A DNA stretch of 64,000 nucleotides from NCBI RefSeq assembly GCF_000235505.1, contig NZ_JH379027.1, positions 1,441,122-1,505,121 of the forward strand, in the 5' to 3' direction. Of this stretch, positions 16,453 to 25,490 are shown in pieces. The notes beneath the pieces were generated by a model. It was not told the DNA's origin, searched no databases, and saw nothing but the letters and a program-made list of their open reading frames with translations. Positions within the stretch are counted from its first letter, which is position 1. Each line of letters opens with the position of its first letter. This DNA comes from Hungatella hathewayi WAL-18680. GTDB lineage: Bacteria; Bacillota; Clostridia; Lachnospirales; Lachnospiraceae. The position numbers and the translations under genes are program-made.

Positions 16453-17850
16453 ATGAAAAAGTTTGTAAGACAGATGGTTTCAGTGGGAATGGGAGCAATC
16501 ATTCTGGGGCTGACGGCGTGTAGCGGCGGGGGAACACAGGCGCCGGCACAGACACAGAAGGAGTCGGTAACGGATGACAAGACCGCAAAGGGTGAAAAGA
16601 CCGGGAACAGCGAAAAACCGGAGCTGGTATTCTGGGAGCTGCCCTACGGGCCGGCGGATACCTACGGACCGGCGCTTCAGAAGATTCTGGACAAATATAA
16701 TTCGGAGGACCACAGCGCGACAGTCCGGCTTCAGATGCTCAGCTGGAGCGGGTTTATGGAGCAGTATCAGACCTCCATCGCTGCCGGTTCGCCGCCGGAC
16801 ATTACATCGTCCATCTCATACAGAATCGCAAACTGGGCGGAAGCCGGGGAGGTTCTGGACGTGACGGATATTGTGGAAAAATGGAAACAGGACGGGGACG
16901 AGATTCTGGATGATTTTCTTCCCGGAACCCTGGAAATCGGCATGAATGACGGGAAATACTATGCATTTCCGTACGTGACCAATGCGACCACGGTCTATTA
17001 CCGGACTGACATTCTGGAGGACGAGCTGGGTTTTAAGGACCTTGACAAGCCGGTCTCCTGGGAGCAGCTGTTTGAAATGTGTGAGGCGGTAAAAGAGAAA
17101 TATAACGGGGAAGTGATTCCATTTTCCTTCTGCACCCTGGACCAGAACAGCAGCAACGCGATGATAAACGTGCTGTTTTCCAACGGCACCAGCTGGGTGG
17201 ACAGCGAAGGGAAACAGGGGGCGTTAGATGACCCTAAAGCCCTGGAGAGCATGGAATTCTTCCGGAAAATGAAGGACAACGGATATTTCCCGGATGGCAT
17301 GGTGACATACAACCAGGCGGATTTGGAGAAATTGTACCAGTCCGGTAAAGTGGCAATGGTGTGGAACGCCCCGGCTTCCCATGTGGCAGCCGACAAAGAG
17401 CTGGTGGCAAAGACGAAGATGATGGGGCCGGTTTACGGACCAAGTGCGGATAAGCCGCGTTACGTGATGCGCACCGGCGGCGTGATGGGATTTGCCCAGA
17501 CGAAATATCCGGAGGAGACAAAGGAATTTTTGGAGTGGTTTGTAAAGAACAATCTGGGGATTTTTACGGAAGGACACGGAGGTCTGCTTCCTCTGCGCAA
17601 GAGCTTCCTGGAAGACCCATTTTTCCAGAGTGACTGGGAGATGAGCGAGTATTCCAAATACAGTGATTACTACGAGGATATCACATGGCCGGCTCCGTTC
17701 AGTCCGGCGGCCGCGGACAGGATTCTGATGGAAAATATTATCGGACAGCCGGAGGAGGCCCTGTTAATGGGTTCGACAGACCAGGCAGGGGATTTGGAAA
17801 AAGCTCAGGAGGCGTTAAACAAGATTTTTGACGAGTATAACGGCAATTGA
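16453..17850 (+). CDS. Family-1 ABC importer substrate-binding lipoprotein
   Basis: Extracellular solute-binding protein (465 aa). The lipoprotein signal peptide ends in the lipobox LTAC, followed by a Ser/Gly/Gln/Lys linker. The mature part matches family-1 sugar binders: LQMLSWSGFMEQYQTSIAAGSPPDI, DVTDIVEKWK, FPYVTNATTVYYRTDI and MVWNAPASH. It is the first gene of a run including two permeases and the flavin-related genes, after a two-component pair. No ATPase gene is in the cluster, so a shared MsmX-like ATPase is likely. The substrate is unknown; despite the sugar-type family, the neighbours suggest a compound handled by redox enzymes. Confidence 0.88.
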   Translation: MKKFVRQMVSVGMGAIILGLTACSGGGTQAPAQTQKESVTDDKTAKGEKTGNSEKPELVFWELPYGPADTYGPALQKILDKYNSEDHSATVRLQMLSWSGFMEQYQTSIAAGSPPDITSSISYRIANWAEAGEVLDVTDIVEKWKQDGDEILDDFLPGTLEIGMNDGKYYAFPYVTNATTVYYRTDILEDELGFKDLDKPVSWEQLFEMCEAVKEKYNGEVIPFSFCTLDQNSSNAMINVLFSNGTSWVDSEGKQGALDDPKALESMEFFRKMKDNGYFPDGMVTYNQADLEKLYQSGKVAMVWNAPASHVAADKELVAKTKMMGPVYGPSADKPRYVMRTGGVMGFAQTKYPEETKEFLEWFVKNNLGIFTEGHGGLLPLRKSFLEDPFFQSDWEMSEYSKYSDYYEDITWPAPFSPAAADRILMENIIGQPEEALLMGSTDQAGDLEKAQEALNKIFDEYNGN

Positions 17851-17869
17851 GATGAATGGAGAATAATCA

Positions 17870-18787
17870 ATGAGCAAACGTGTAAGAAACGGTAACAAAA
17901 AGAAAGATAGTTTTGGGTATCAGCTGTTATTACCGTCTGCCGTGCTGTTTCTGCTGATTAGCGTTTACCCGCTAATCAGCGGAATCTGCATGAGCTTTAC
18001 GAATAAGAGTCTTATGAGGTCCGGCCAGACGAAATTTGTGTTTCTGGAAAATTACATAAAACTGTTTCAGGATAAGGAATTCCTGGGCAGCCTGGCATTT
18101 ACGCTGATTTACACAACTCTGGTTGTTTTCATTTCTTATGCAGCGGGTCTCATCCTGGCGCTGGCATTGAACCGGGATATGAGGGGGAGGGCGATATTTC
18201 GTACAATCTTTCTGCTGCCCTGGGTCATTCCTTCGGTGGTCGCCATGACAAACTGGTCCTGGCTGTTGAATGACCAGTTCGGATTTATCAATCTGTTTCT
18301 GCAAAAACTGCATCTCATCGAGAAACCGATTCTGTTTTTGGCGGATTATAAATATATCCGGCCTACGGTTATTCTCGTGTCGGTTTGGAAAAGCATGCCG
18401 TTTATGATGATTTCCCTGCTGGCAGGTCTCCAGAGTGTGCCGAAGGAGCTTTATGAGGCGGCCAGTATGGACGGGGCCGGTTTTTTTGCAAGGTTGAGGA
18501 CCATCACATTGCCGTTGATATGGCCGGTTTCTTTTATCTCGGTGACTCTTAACTTTATCTGGACGATCAATAATTTTGAGAATATATGGCTTCTGACCGG
18601 CGGCGGTCCCAATGGACATACGTTTACGCTGCCAATCTATTCGTATTATACGGCATTTTACCGGCAGAATCTTGCCTACGCGGCAACTATTGCCACAACG
18701 CTGATCATCTGTATGCTGCTGGTGGGCGGTGTCTATTTCTTCATAAAACAGAGAGGTATGTCCGGGGAAGGGGGAGTGGAATCATGA
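17870..18787 (+). CDS. ABC importer permease, MalF/UgpA type
   Basis: A 305-aa integral membrane protein with six predicted helices. The first is LLLPSAVLFLLISVYPLISG. The EAA loop YEAASMDGAGFFARLRTITLP, which contacts the ATPase, lies in the second half. It starts 19 bases after the binding-protein gene and overlaps the next permease by four bases (ATGA). It works with that partner as the channel for the solute bound by the 16453 product. Confidence 0.92.
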   Translation: MSKRVRNGNKKKDSFGYQLLLPSAVLFLLISVYPLISGICMSFTNKSLMRSGQTKFVFLENYIKLFQDKEFLGSLAFTLIYTTLVVFISYAAGLILALALNRDMRGRAIFRTIFLLPWVIPSVVAMTNWSWLLNDQFGFINLFLQKLHLIEKPILFLADYKYIRPTVILVSVWKSMPFMMISLLAGLQSVPKELYEAASMDGAGFFARLRTITLPLIWPVSFISVTLNFIWTINNFENIWLLTGGGPNGHTFTLPIYSYYTAFYRQNLAYAATIATTLIICMLLVGGVYFFIKQRGMSGEGGVES

Positions 18788-19620
18788 GTCTCAGAGGAAG
18801 AAAGAAAAAAATGATTGATTTGGCGGTCTATGTGGCTCTGACGATATTTGCACTGCTGTACAGCCTTCCCTTTATCAGCATGATTGGAACGGCCCTGAAG
18901 GGGGACACGGAGGCGCTTTCCAACAGCGATCTGTTTCCCAAGAAGGTGGTGTGGGATTCCTTTCGGAAGGTGCTGGAGGGGCGGTTTATTCTGACAACCG
19001 TCAACAGTATGAAAATCAGTCTGATTGTGGCGCTGCTCTGTGTGATTCTGGCATGTCTGGCGGGTTATTCGCTTTCCCGGTTTAAGGGGAGACTGTTTAA
19101 ACTGTACGGCAGCGGGGTAATGGTGCTTCAGATGTTTCCCATGATGCTTATGCTGATTCCACTGTTTTTAATCTACAAGAATCTTCATCTGATTGACACC
19201 CATCTGTCCCTCATACTCAGCTATACCTGTCTGAATCTGCCGTTTTCGGTTCTGCTGATGAGAGGATTTTTCGACACGGTTCCCTATGAGCTGGAGGAAT
19301 CGGCGTATATGGATGGCGGAAGTAAGTTTGACACGCTGGTCCGCATCGTGATTCCCATCTCGCTTCCGGGGATTGCGACGGCAGGGATCTTTACGTTTTT
19401 AAATGTCTGGAACGAGTATACATTTGCCAACACCTTTGTGAAAAATCCGGAGCTGGTGACTCTGACCGTGGGGCTTCAGGACTATCTGTCCCAGAACTCC
19501 AATTCCTGGGGGCAGATGATGGCCGCGTCGACGATTGGCATTGTTCCGTCGATTCTGTTTCTGCTTTTTGCGCAGAAATATCTGATACAGGGAATGACGG
19601 CCGGAGCGGTGAAGGGATGA
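18784..19620 (+). CDS. ABC importer permease, MalG/UgpE type
   Basis: A 278-aa permease with six predicted helices and the EAA loop EESAYMDGGSKFDTLVRIVIP. Its last residues AQKYLIQGMTAGAVKG are the usual MalG-type end. The frame is open further upstream, but ATG 18784 overlaps the stop of the upstream permease (ATGA) and has a GGGGGAG site, which fixes the start. Heteromer partner of the 17870 product. Confidence 0.93.
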   Translation: MSLRGRKKKMIDLAVYVALTIFALLYSLPFISMIGTALKGDTEALSNSDLFPKKVVWDSFRKVLEGRFILTTVNSMKISLIVALLCVILACLAGYSLSRFKGRLFKLYGSGVMVLQMFPMMLMLIPLFLIYKNLHLIDTHLSLILSYTCLNLPFSVLLMRGFFDTVPYELEESAYMDGGSKFDTLVRIVIPISLPGIATAGIFTFLNVWNEYTFANTFVKNPELVTLTVGLQDYLSQNSNSWGQMMAASTIGIVPSILFLLFAQKYLIQGMTAGAVKG

Positions 19621-19645
19621 TTGTGACTGGAAAAAGGAGAAGAGC

Positions 19646-20494
19646 ATGAGAGAGAAAACAGTGTCCATTTTAAATTCCCTTGGCTGGAGTGTCCAGCCTA
19701 AGCTGGGGCTGGTTAAGGGAGATTACTACCGGGAGGAAGACTGGTTTACGCCTCATCCGGGTGGGCCGAAGGATTTCTATGGGGTGTTGGAAGCTGTCAG
19801 CAATGGGGGAAAACTGCAGATGGTGGAATTTAACGAGTTTAATGCCCCTACTTATTACATACGCAAGTATCAGAATGCAAGCAAGCGTTATTCTGACTAC
19901 GGATTTCTTCAGGCATCCAGGGAGAGAACGGCTTCCACCCGTGTGGTGCTGGTCAATGGGATGACCTATGTGGAGGAGCAGATGATGAGGGAGAACCGGC
20001 TGGACGGGGAGTTTGACCTGCTTACGGGGGCTTCCAACAGTATCCGGGAATCCATGCTGGTATTGGCGGAAAGAATCAGTGGGCGCCTTGAAAAACCTTC
20101 GGGACAGTATTATTACGGGTATGCGCAGGAGGTGGAGCCGGGAATCACCGGGAGACTTCAGGTGGTTATGGAACAGGGGCGTATCGTGTCCTGTTTCTAT
20201 GATGAGATATTTGCGGACCAGCCGGAGGATATCGGGGATGCGGAGTTGAAGGCCTATTACAGACAGTCCAAATATTATTCGCTGGATTATGTGTCCGATT
20301 ATCCCTGCGGTTTCAACGCGTTGTTTGATATGTGGAGAGAACATGTGCTGGAGGGGCAGAATCTGCTGGATTTGGCTGGTTTGAGGTTCTCGGAGGGAGA
20401 GTTTTTTGAGCGTGCGTGGGGGAACTATCTGAAGGTGGCTGATGTGGTGTGGCAGGAGCTTTTGAAGGATGGGGCGATAAAGGAACGGAGCTGA
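19646..20494 (+). CDS. Cytoplasmic protein with flavinylation-like motif, paralogue A (282 aa)
   Basis: Not a familiar family by eye. It lacks a signal peptide and membrane helices. The segment DLLTGASNS (Asp124 to Ser132) matches the D-x-x-[ST]-G-A-[ST] site where ApbE attaches FMN covalently in FMN-binding domains, with Ser130 as the candidate acceptor. It is ~40-50% like the 21571 product by eye (YYRQSKYYS, GRLQVVMEQGRI, VVLVNGMTYVEEQ). The gene encoding ApbE lies 3 bases downstream. The inferred role is a covalent flavoprotein that passes electrons to, or reduces, the imported compound. This needs biochemical proof. Confidence 0.65.
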   Translation: MREKTVSILNSLGWSVQPKLGLVKGDYYREEDWFTPHPGGPKDFYGVLEAVSNGGKLQMVEFNEFNAPTYYIRKYQNASKRYSDYGFLQASRERTASTRVVLVNGMTYVEEQMMRENRLDGEFDLLTGASNSIRESMLVLAERISGRLEKPSGQYYYGYAQEVEPGITGRLQVVMEQGRIVSCFYDEIFADQPEDIGDAELKAYYRQSKYYSLDYVSDYPCGFNALFDMWREHVLEGQNLLDLAGLRFSEGEFFERAWGNYLKVADVVWQELLKDGAIKERS

Positions 20495-20497
20495 GAG

Positions 20498-21526
20498 ATG
20501 AGAGACGAGCCGGCAAACAGGACATTCTTTTTGTATAATACGGTCTGCTCCATCACGATTTATGATGGCGGGGCAGAGGCGGGTGAGATTCTGGATGGGG
20601 CGCAGGAGATGGCGTTTCAGATTCGGAGAATGCTGGACTTTTATGATGAGGAATCGGAGCTTGGCAGACTGAATAGGGGACATGTGACGGGAGTTCCCTA
20701 TGAGGTTTCGGAGGAGCTGTGCCGGTTTCTGGCGGAACTTTTAGAGTTTTCCAAGCTGAGTGAGGGATGCTTTGACCCGACGGTGGGGCCGGTGGTCCGG
20801 CTTTGGAATATTACGGCGCGAAGTCCGAAGAAGCCTTTGAAGGAGGAGATTGAGAGAGTCAGAAGCAGAACCGGGGCGGAATATGTGAGCTGTGATACCC
20901 GGAAAAGGACCGTGACCTTTGAGCGGGATGGAATGGTGGTGGATGCCGGGGGCGCCGGAAAGGGGTATGCGGTGGGCCGGGTGGCGGAATATTTGAAGAG
21001 CCGGGGAGTGAGGTCCGCAAGTGTGAATTTTGGAGGGAATCTGTATCTGATAGGGCCGAAGCGTTCGGCGGAAGGCCAGACGGCTGGCGGAGAAACTAGC
21101 ACGGAAGGCGGCGTGGTTAAAGTCGGTTCGGCAGATATGGTGGAAGCCCCATGGAAAATCGGAATCCGGGCGCCCTGGAGCCGGGAGATGAAGAGTATTG
21201 GGACGATGGAGCTTCAGGACTGCGGCACGGCAACCTCCGGCGGCTACGACCGGTATTTTTCCGAGGATGAGAAAATCTACCACCACCTGCTGGACCCGCG
21301 AACCGGGTATCCGGCGGACAATACGCTGGACAGTGTGACCATCGTGTCGGACAATGCGCTGTACACGGATTTGCTCTCCACGGCGTGTTTTGTGGCGGGG
21401 GAGGATGCAGTGGACAGAATCTGCAAAAGAGTGGGTGGCCGTGTCGATTACGTCTTGGTGAAAAAGGACGGTACCATCACGGTATCCGACGGCCTGCACA
21501 CCCATTTTAAACGGAATGACAGTTAA
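20498..21526 (+). CDS. apbE: ApbE-family FAD:protein FMN transferase
   Basis: Enzyme that moves FMN from FAD onto a Thr or Ser of target flavoproteins (342 aa). Family motifs appear in order: YDEESELGRLNRG, GCFDPTVGPVVRLWN, DAGGAGKGYAVGRV, SVNFGGNLYLIG, TSGGYDRYF, HHLLDPRTGYPADN and TDLLSTACFVAG. It has no signal peptide or lipobox, unlike many ApbE proteins, so it should act in the cytoplasm. It lies between two paralogous genes that both encode a D-x-x-T-G-A-S motif, which makes them its likely substrates. Confidence 0.9.
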   Translation: MRDEPANRTFFLYNTVCSITIYDGGAEAGEILDGAQEMAFQIRRMLDFYDEESELGRLNRGHVTGVPYEVSEELCRFLAELLEFSKLSEGCFDPTVGPVVRLWNITARSPKKPLKEEIERVRSRTGAEYVSCDTRKRTVTFERDGMVVDAGGAGKGYAVGRVAEYLKSRGVRSASVNFGGNLYLIGPKRSAEGQTAGGETSTEGGVVKVGSADMVEAPWKIGIRAPWSREMKSIGTMELQDCGTATSGGYDRYFSEDEKIYHHLLDPRTGYPADNTLDSVTIVSDNALYTDLLSTACFVAGEDAVDRICKRVGGRVDYVLVKKDGTITVSDGLHTHFKRNDS

Positions 21527-21570
21527 AGAAGAGAGATAAAGAAGAGAGATAAAGAAGGGAAAGGGATATC

Positions 21571-22521
21571 ATGGAGAAAAATCAGACAATGCCATGGAAT
21601 GAGCGGCAGGAGGTCCAATGGCTTCAGTATACGGTTCAGCCGCCGTTAGGATTACTAAAGGGAAATTATTACCATGCCCAGAGAAGATTCGGGGAAAGCG
21701 AATGGTCAAAGGGACATTTAGGAGAACTGATGGTGGTCACCGATGATGAGCAGCGTATTGTATACACGGAGTTTAACGAGACCACAATGGAGGGCTACTA
21801 CAACCGATACTTTGAGGATGTAAGCAAACGCCGCTCCGACTACGGGATTTGGCAGGCATCCGTACAGAGGCAGGCGGACGCCGGGGTCGTGCTGGTGGAC
21901 GGAATGCTTCATGTGGAGCAGCAGATATTGGAGAGACAGTCCCTGGAGGGAGAGTTTGACTTACTGACCGGGGCTTCCAACAGCATGCGTGGACTTCTTC
22001 CCCTTGCTAAAGAGCTGGCGGAGGAAATCAAGACTCCATCCACGAAGCGGTATTACAGCGCCGCGGAGGACTTTGGATATGGAATCACGGGCTGGCTTCA
22101 GGTGGTTATGGAGGGGGAGCGGATTCTCTCCTGTTTTTATGACGAAGTGTTTGCGGACTCCCAGGATGATATCAACTATCCGGAGTTAAAACGCTATTAC
22201 CGCCAGTCCAAATACTATTCGCCCTGTTTTGAGGAGCCGGAGATTCCGGGGTGGAAGAGCCACGGATTCTTTATCGGCTTTCATAAGCTGATGGATATCC
22301 TGAATGAGCGGGTGGTGGCAAGCCAGGATTTGATGGCGATTGACGGTCTGAAGCATGTGGATGGCTACCATGCGGGGCCAATCTGGGACAGACATTCGCT
22401 GGAGGACCGTCCCTTTACCATGGAAAAAACCAATCTTCGCTATCCTGTCTGGGATAATTACTTAAAGCTGGCAGAGATGGTCAAAAAAGAGATTGAGGCA
22501 GATAAGGAGGAGCGGAAATGA
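21571..22521 (+). CDS. Cytoplasmic protein with flavinylation-like motif, paralogue B (316 aa)
   Basis: Paralogue of the 19646 product with the same order of segments: GNYYHAQRRFGESEW, EFNETTMEGYYNRY, VVLVDGMLHVEQQ, DLLTGASNS (Asp130 to Ser138, candidate FMN site Ser136), GWLQVVMEGERI and YYRQSKYYS. It differs by an insertion of ~30 residues near the C-terminus (around HVDGYHAGPIWDRH). No signal peptide. Its stop overlaps the start of the PyrK-like gene (ATGA), linking it to that iron-sulfur flavoprotein. Two short repeats of GAAGAGAGATAAA stand just upstream (21528-21553). Function inferred, not known. Confidence 0.65.
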   Translation: MEKNQTMPWNERQEVQWLQYTVQPPLGLLKGNYYHAQRRFGESEWSKGHLGELMVVTDDEQRIVYTEFNETTMEGYYNRYFEDVSKRRSDYGIWQASVQRQADAGVVLVDGMLHVEQQILERQSLEGEFDLLTGASNSMRGLLPLAKELAEEIKTPSTKRYYSAAEDFGYGITGWLQVVMEGERILSCFYDEVFADSQDDINYPELKRYYRQSKYYSPCFEEPEIPGWKSHGFFIGFHKLMDILNERVVASQDLMAIDGLKHVDGYHAGPIWDRHSLEDRPFTMEKTNLRYPVWDNYLKLAEMVKKEIEADKEERK

Positions 22522-23249
22522 AGGATTTTGTAACAGAGAGCCGGATTTTGAGCCGGGCGGATGTGGTGCTTCCCGGAGGAAGAAAGGGCCGGGAGTTTGA
22601 AATCGCGGGAGGAGAAAATTTTGAGCCGGGACAGTACCTGATGATCCGCTCAAAAAGCCGGGAGGTGGACTGGCCGTACCCCTATTTTATCCACCGCAGG
22701 ACCCCGGAGGGACTTGTGGTTCTGGCAAGGGAAGACCAGGAACTGTATCACCGCATTCCAAACGATGCCGTCCAGTACTGGGGGCCGAGAGGGACTTCAC
22801 CGGTAGAGAAGGATGCGGGGGTGGTCCTGGTTACGGAGCCTGCTGTCTATTTCGCGGTCTATCCATTCCTCTGCGAGAAGGCTTTTACAAAGCTGGTTCT
22901 GGTGGGGACAGAAGCGGTGAAACTGCCGGAGGATATGGGCAGTGTGGAATTATGCCGTGATATCCAGGAGGCCGCGGCGCTTCTGGGAAAAGAAGAAGGC
23001 CGTATAATCGCCTCTTTCAACCCGGAGAATGCCAGAAAGCTGGCGGAGTGCGTGACGAACGAGAGAAAACAGAATACCTATCTCTATGTCAGTAATAAGA
23101 AGGCATGCGGGATGGACGGCTGCAAGGGCTGTTATCTCCACGCCGGCGATAAGAAATTTGGAATCAACGTGTGCTGCGAGGGGCCGTTTATGCCGCTGTC
23201 CGTCATTGATTTTGAGGCGGATGGGAAATGTTTTGAAGCATTTTTATAA
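22518..23249 (+). CDS. PyrK-like iron-sulfur flavoprotein electron-transfer subunit
   Basis: A 243-aa protein resembling the electron-transfer subunit of dihydroorotate dehydrogenase 1B. The FAD-domain segment is FEPGQYLMIRSKSR. The C-terminal [2Fe-2S] cluster has Cys197-x4-Cys202-x2-Cys205-x13-Cys219/220 and the end VCCEGPFMP. The usual glycine-rich NAD(P)H motif after the FAD domain is missing (VLVTEPAVYFAVYPF), so it may take electrons from another protein. It overlaps the upstream flavinylation-motif gene and is followed by a PyrD-like gene, with no other pyrimidine genes nearby. Confidence 0.75.
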   Translation: MKDFVTESRILSRADVVLPGGRKGREFEIAGGENFEPGQYLMIRSKSREVDWPYPYFIHRRTPEGLVVLAREDQELYHRIPNDAVQYWGPRGTSPVEKDAGVVLVTEPAVYFAVYPFLCEKAFTKLVLVGTEAVKLPEDMGSVELCRDIQEAAALLGKEEGRIIASFNPENARKLAECVTNERKQNTYLYVSNKKACGMDGCKGCYLHAGDKKFGINVCCEGPFMPLSVIDFEADGKCFEAFL

Positions 23250-23284
23250 GTTGGAATGATGAATGAGACAGGAGGATTGGTTGA

Positions 23285-24214
23285 ATGAATTTACAAGTGA
23301 CGCTTCCGACATCGCAGGGGGATTTGGTATTGAAAAATCCCATTATGTCCGCGGCCGGAACCTTTGGGTATGCGATTGAATATGAAAAAATAATGAATCT
23401 TAGCCGTCTTGGAGCGATTGTTCCAAATTCCATGGCTCTCACGGATGGACAGCCCAGCACCGCCAAGCGGTTTTATCAGTCAGATTACGGCTTTATCAGC
23501 TCTTTTGGGGCCAATAATCTCTCTTACAAAACCTTTATCCATGATATTCTGCCGCGTCTGCCTTACGAGACGACACCGGTGTTTATTGACATCAAGGCGT
23601 ATGATATGGAGGAACTGTGCGAGTTTGTGTCCATCCTCTCCGAGGTTCCGGAGCTGGCCGGTATGGAGATTAACTTGAACTGCCCTTACGGGAATTTTGC
23701 GGTTCCGTCTTACTGGAAGGACGAGGAGAAGCTGCGGGAAATGATACGGAGAGTAAAAGCCGCCGCCGGAAACAAGATTTTATGGTTTAAGGCGCCTACC
23801 GCAGAATATCCGGTGCAGCAGGTGGTAGCGGCGGTGCAGGAGAACGGCGGGGATGCATTTGTCAGCTTCAATGCCATCGGCGGTTATTCCGTGGATATTG
23901 AAACCAGGAAATTCCGCTGTGGAAGCGGGGGTGGCGGCGGATACTCCGGCCCCGGAGTGAAGCCCTATGCCATGATGTGCGCCCACAACAGCAGCAAAGC
24001 GGCGAAAATACCGGTGATTGGCGGAGGCGGCATTGTCTGCGCCAGAGATGTGCTGGAGTATATCATGGCAGGAGCCCACGCGGTCCAGATTGGCTCCGCG
24101 AATCTGATGCGGCCTGACTTTATGGAGCGGCTGATTGAGGAACTTGAGGAGCTGATGGATAAGATGAACATAGAATCCCTGGATGAAATCAGGGGCTGTG
24201 CGGAATATGTGTAA
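23285..24214 (+). CDS. Dihydroorotate-dehydrogenase-like FMN enzyme (PyrD family)
   Basis: A 309-aa TIM-barrel flavoprotein of the DHOD/dihydropyrimidine dehydrogenase family. Visible motifs are KNPIMSAAGTFGY, MEINLNCPYGN, FKAPT, VIGGGGIVCARDVLEYIMAGAHAVQIGSA. In the loop after NCPYGN, where class 1B enzymes carry the catalytic Cys, the sequence is FAVPSYWKDEEK without Cys. Pyrimidine genes are absent around it. The substrate may therefore not be dihydroorotate. AGGAGG precedes ATG. It is last in the putative import/redox operon, before a terminator. Confidence 0.75.
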   Translation: MNLQVTLPTSQGDLVLKNPIMSAAGTFGYAIEYEKIMNLSRLGAIVPNSMALTDGQPSTAKRFYQSDYGFISSFGANNLSYKTFIHDILPRLPYETTPVFIDIKAYDMEELCEFVSILSEVPELAGMEINLNCPYGNFAVPSYWKDEEKLREMIRRVKAAAGNKILWFKAPTAEYPVQQVVAAVQENGGDAFVSFNAIGGYSVDIETRKFRCGSGGGGGYSGPGVKPYAMMCAHNSSKAAKIPVIGGGGIVCARDVLEYIMAGAHAVQIGSANLMRPDFMERLIEELEELMDKMNIESLDEIRGCAEYV

Positions 24215-24269
24215 GAATGATTGAATGAAAAGTAAGAGTTTAAAGTAGAATTTAAAGAAAGAATTTGAG

Positions 24270-24311
24270 AAAGAATCCATGGAGAGAAGTTTGTATCCCT
24301 GGATTCTTTTA
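24270..24311 (+). terminator. Terminator of the ABC/flavin operon
   Basis: A 10-bp stem AAAGAATCCA/TGGATTCTTT with a ~20-base loop, then TTTTACTTTTT. Confidence 0.8.
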
Positions 24312-24453
24312 CTTTTTGAAAGTTTTGCGGTTACGACCATAAAAACTATTGTGCAATCATAGGAAATACGGCATAATGAAACTAATGATTTGGATATGCC
24401 GGAGCATGAGCGCATGGGGCGGCCCGGGCATTGGACGGAGAGTGGAGTACATC

Positions 24454-25365
24454 ATGAAAATAGACAGACTGATAGGAATTTTATCCATCCTGCTTCAGCA
24501 GGAGAAGGTGACGGCGCCTTACCTGGCGGAGAAGTTTGAGGTGTCCAGGAGGACGATTAACCGGGATATTGAGGATATATGCAAGGCGGGGATTCCGCTG
24601 GTGACGACCCAGGGGCAGAATGGGGGGATTTCCATTATGGAGGGGTACCGGATTGACAGGACGGTGCTGACCTCCTTTGAGATGCAGTCCATTCTGGCCG
24701 GGCTTCGGAGTCTGGACAGTGTGTCGGGGACTAACCGGTACCAGCAGATGATGGACAAGCTGTCGGCGGGCAGCAGCTCGGTGCTGGCCTCCAACGCCCA
24801 TATCGTGATTGATTTATCCTCCTGGTACCGGACGTCGCTGCCGCCGAAAATTGAGCTGCTACAGGATGCGATTGAGAGACATGAGCTGGTGGCGTTTGAT
24901 TATTACGCGCCGGGCGGGGAGAGCCGGAGGGTGCTGGAACCCTATCTTTTGACCTTTCAGTGGACGTCCTGGTATGTGTGGGGATATTGCAGGACCAGGG
25001 AGGACTACCGGCTGTTTAAGCTGAACCGGATGCTGGAGCTTCTGGGAACCGGGGAGGAATTTGAGCCAAGGGAGGACCGTCATTTTGAGATGGATGTGGA
25101 GAAGGTGTTTGACAACCAGTTCCCCATCCGGGTGCTGTTTCCGGTGGAGTATAAGTGGAGGCTGATTGAGGAGTTTGGGGAGGAATGCTTCCGGCAGACG
25201 GAGGATGGAAAATGGCTGCTGTTTGAGGGGAAATTCGCGGACGAGGAGTCGGTTATCAGCTGGGTGCTGCAGTTCGGGGGAAAGGCGGAGCTGTTGGAGC
25301 CGGCGGGTCTGCGGGAGAGGATTGCAGGCGTTGCGAAAACAATTTTTGAGACGTACCGTGAATGA
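24454..25365 (+). CDS. HTH-WYL transcriptional regulator (YafY/DeoR-like)
   Basis: A 304-aa cytoplasmic regulator. The N-terminal winged HTH is KIDRLIGILSILLQQEKVT...LAEKFEVSRRTINRDIEDI. The WYL domain has ELVAFDYYAPGGESRRVLEPY and FQWTSWYVWGYCRTREDYRLFKLNRM, followed by a C-terminal WCX-type extension. The frame is open from 24349, but M-K-I-D at 24454, with TGGAG 6 bases before it, is the standard family start. The GyrI-like gene downstream is a frequent companion. The signal it senses is unknown. Confidence 0.88.
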   Translation: MKIDRLIGILSILLQQEKVTAPYLAEKFEVSRRTINRDIEDICKAGIPLVTTQGQNGGISIMEGYRIDRTVLTSFEMQSILAGLRSLDSVSGTNRYQQMMDKLSAGSSSVLASNAHIVIDLSSWYRTSLPPKIELLQDAIERHELVAFDYYAPGGESRRVLEPYLLTFQWTSWYVWGYCRTREDYRLFKLNRMLELLGTGEEFEPREDRHFEMDVEKVFDNQFPIRVLFPVEYKWRLIEEFGEECFRQTEDGKWLLFEGKFADEESVISWVLQFGGKAELLEPAGLRERIAGVAKTIFETYRE

Positions 25366-25490
25366 TGACAAATAGATGTCATGTTTGACAGACTATGATA
25401 GAGAAAAAGCAGCAGGCAGGATGCGGAAACACTGGGGATTGGAGACGAGATGTCCAGTCCGTGCGGAGCTTGCTGAAGGAGGAGAAGGAT

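Noticed and set aside
22518..24214. Ordinary pyrimidine biosynthesis operon (pyrK-pyrD)
   Set aside because: No pyrB, C, E, F or carA/B genes are present, key sites are altered, and the pair sits in an ApbE/ABC operon.
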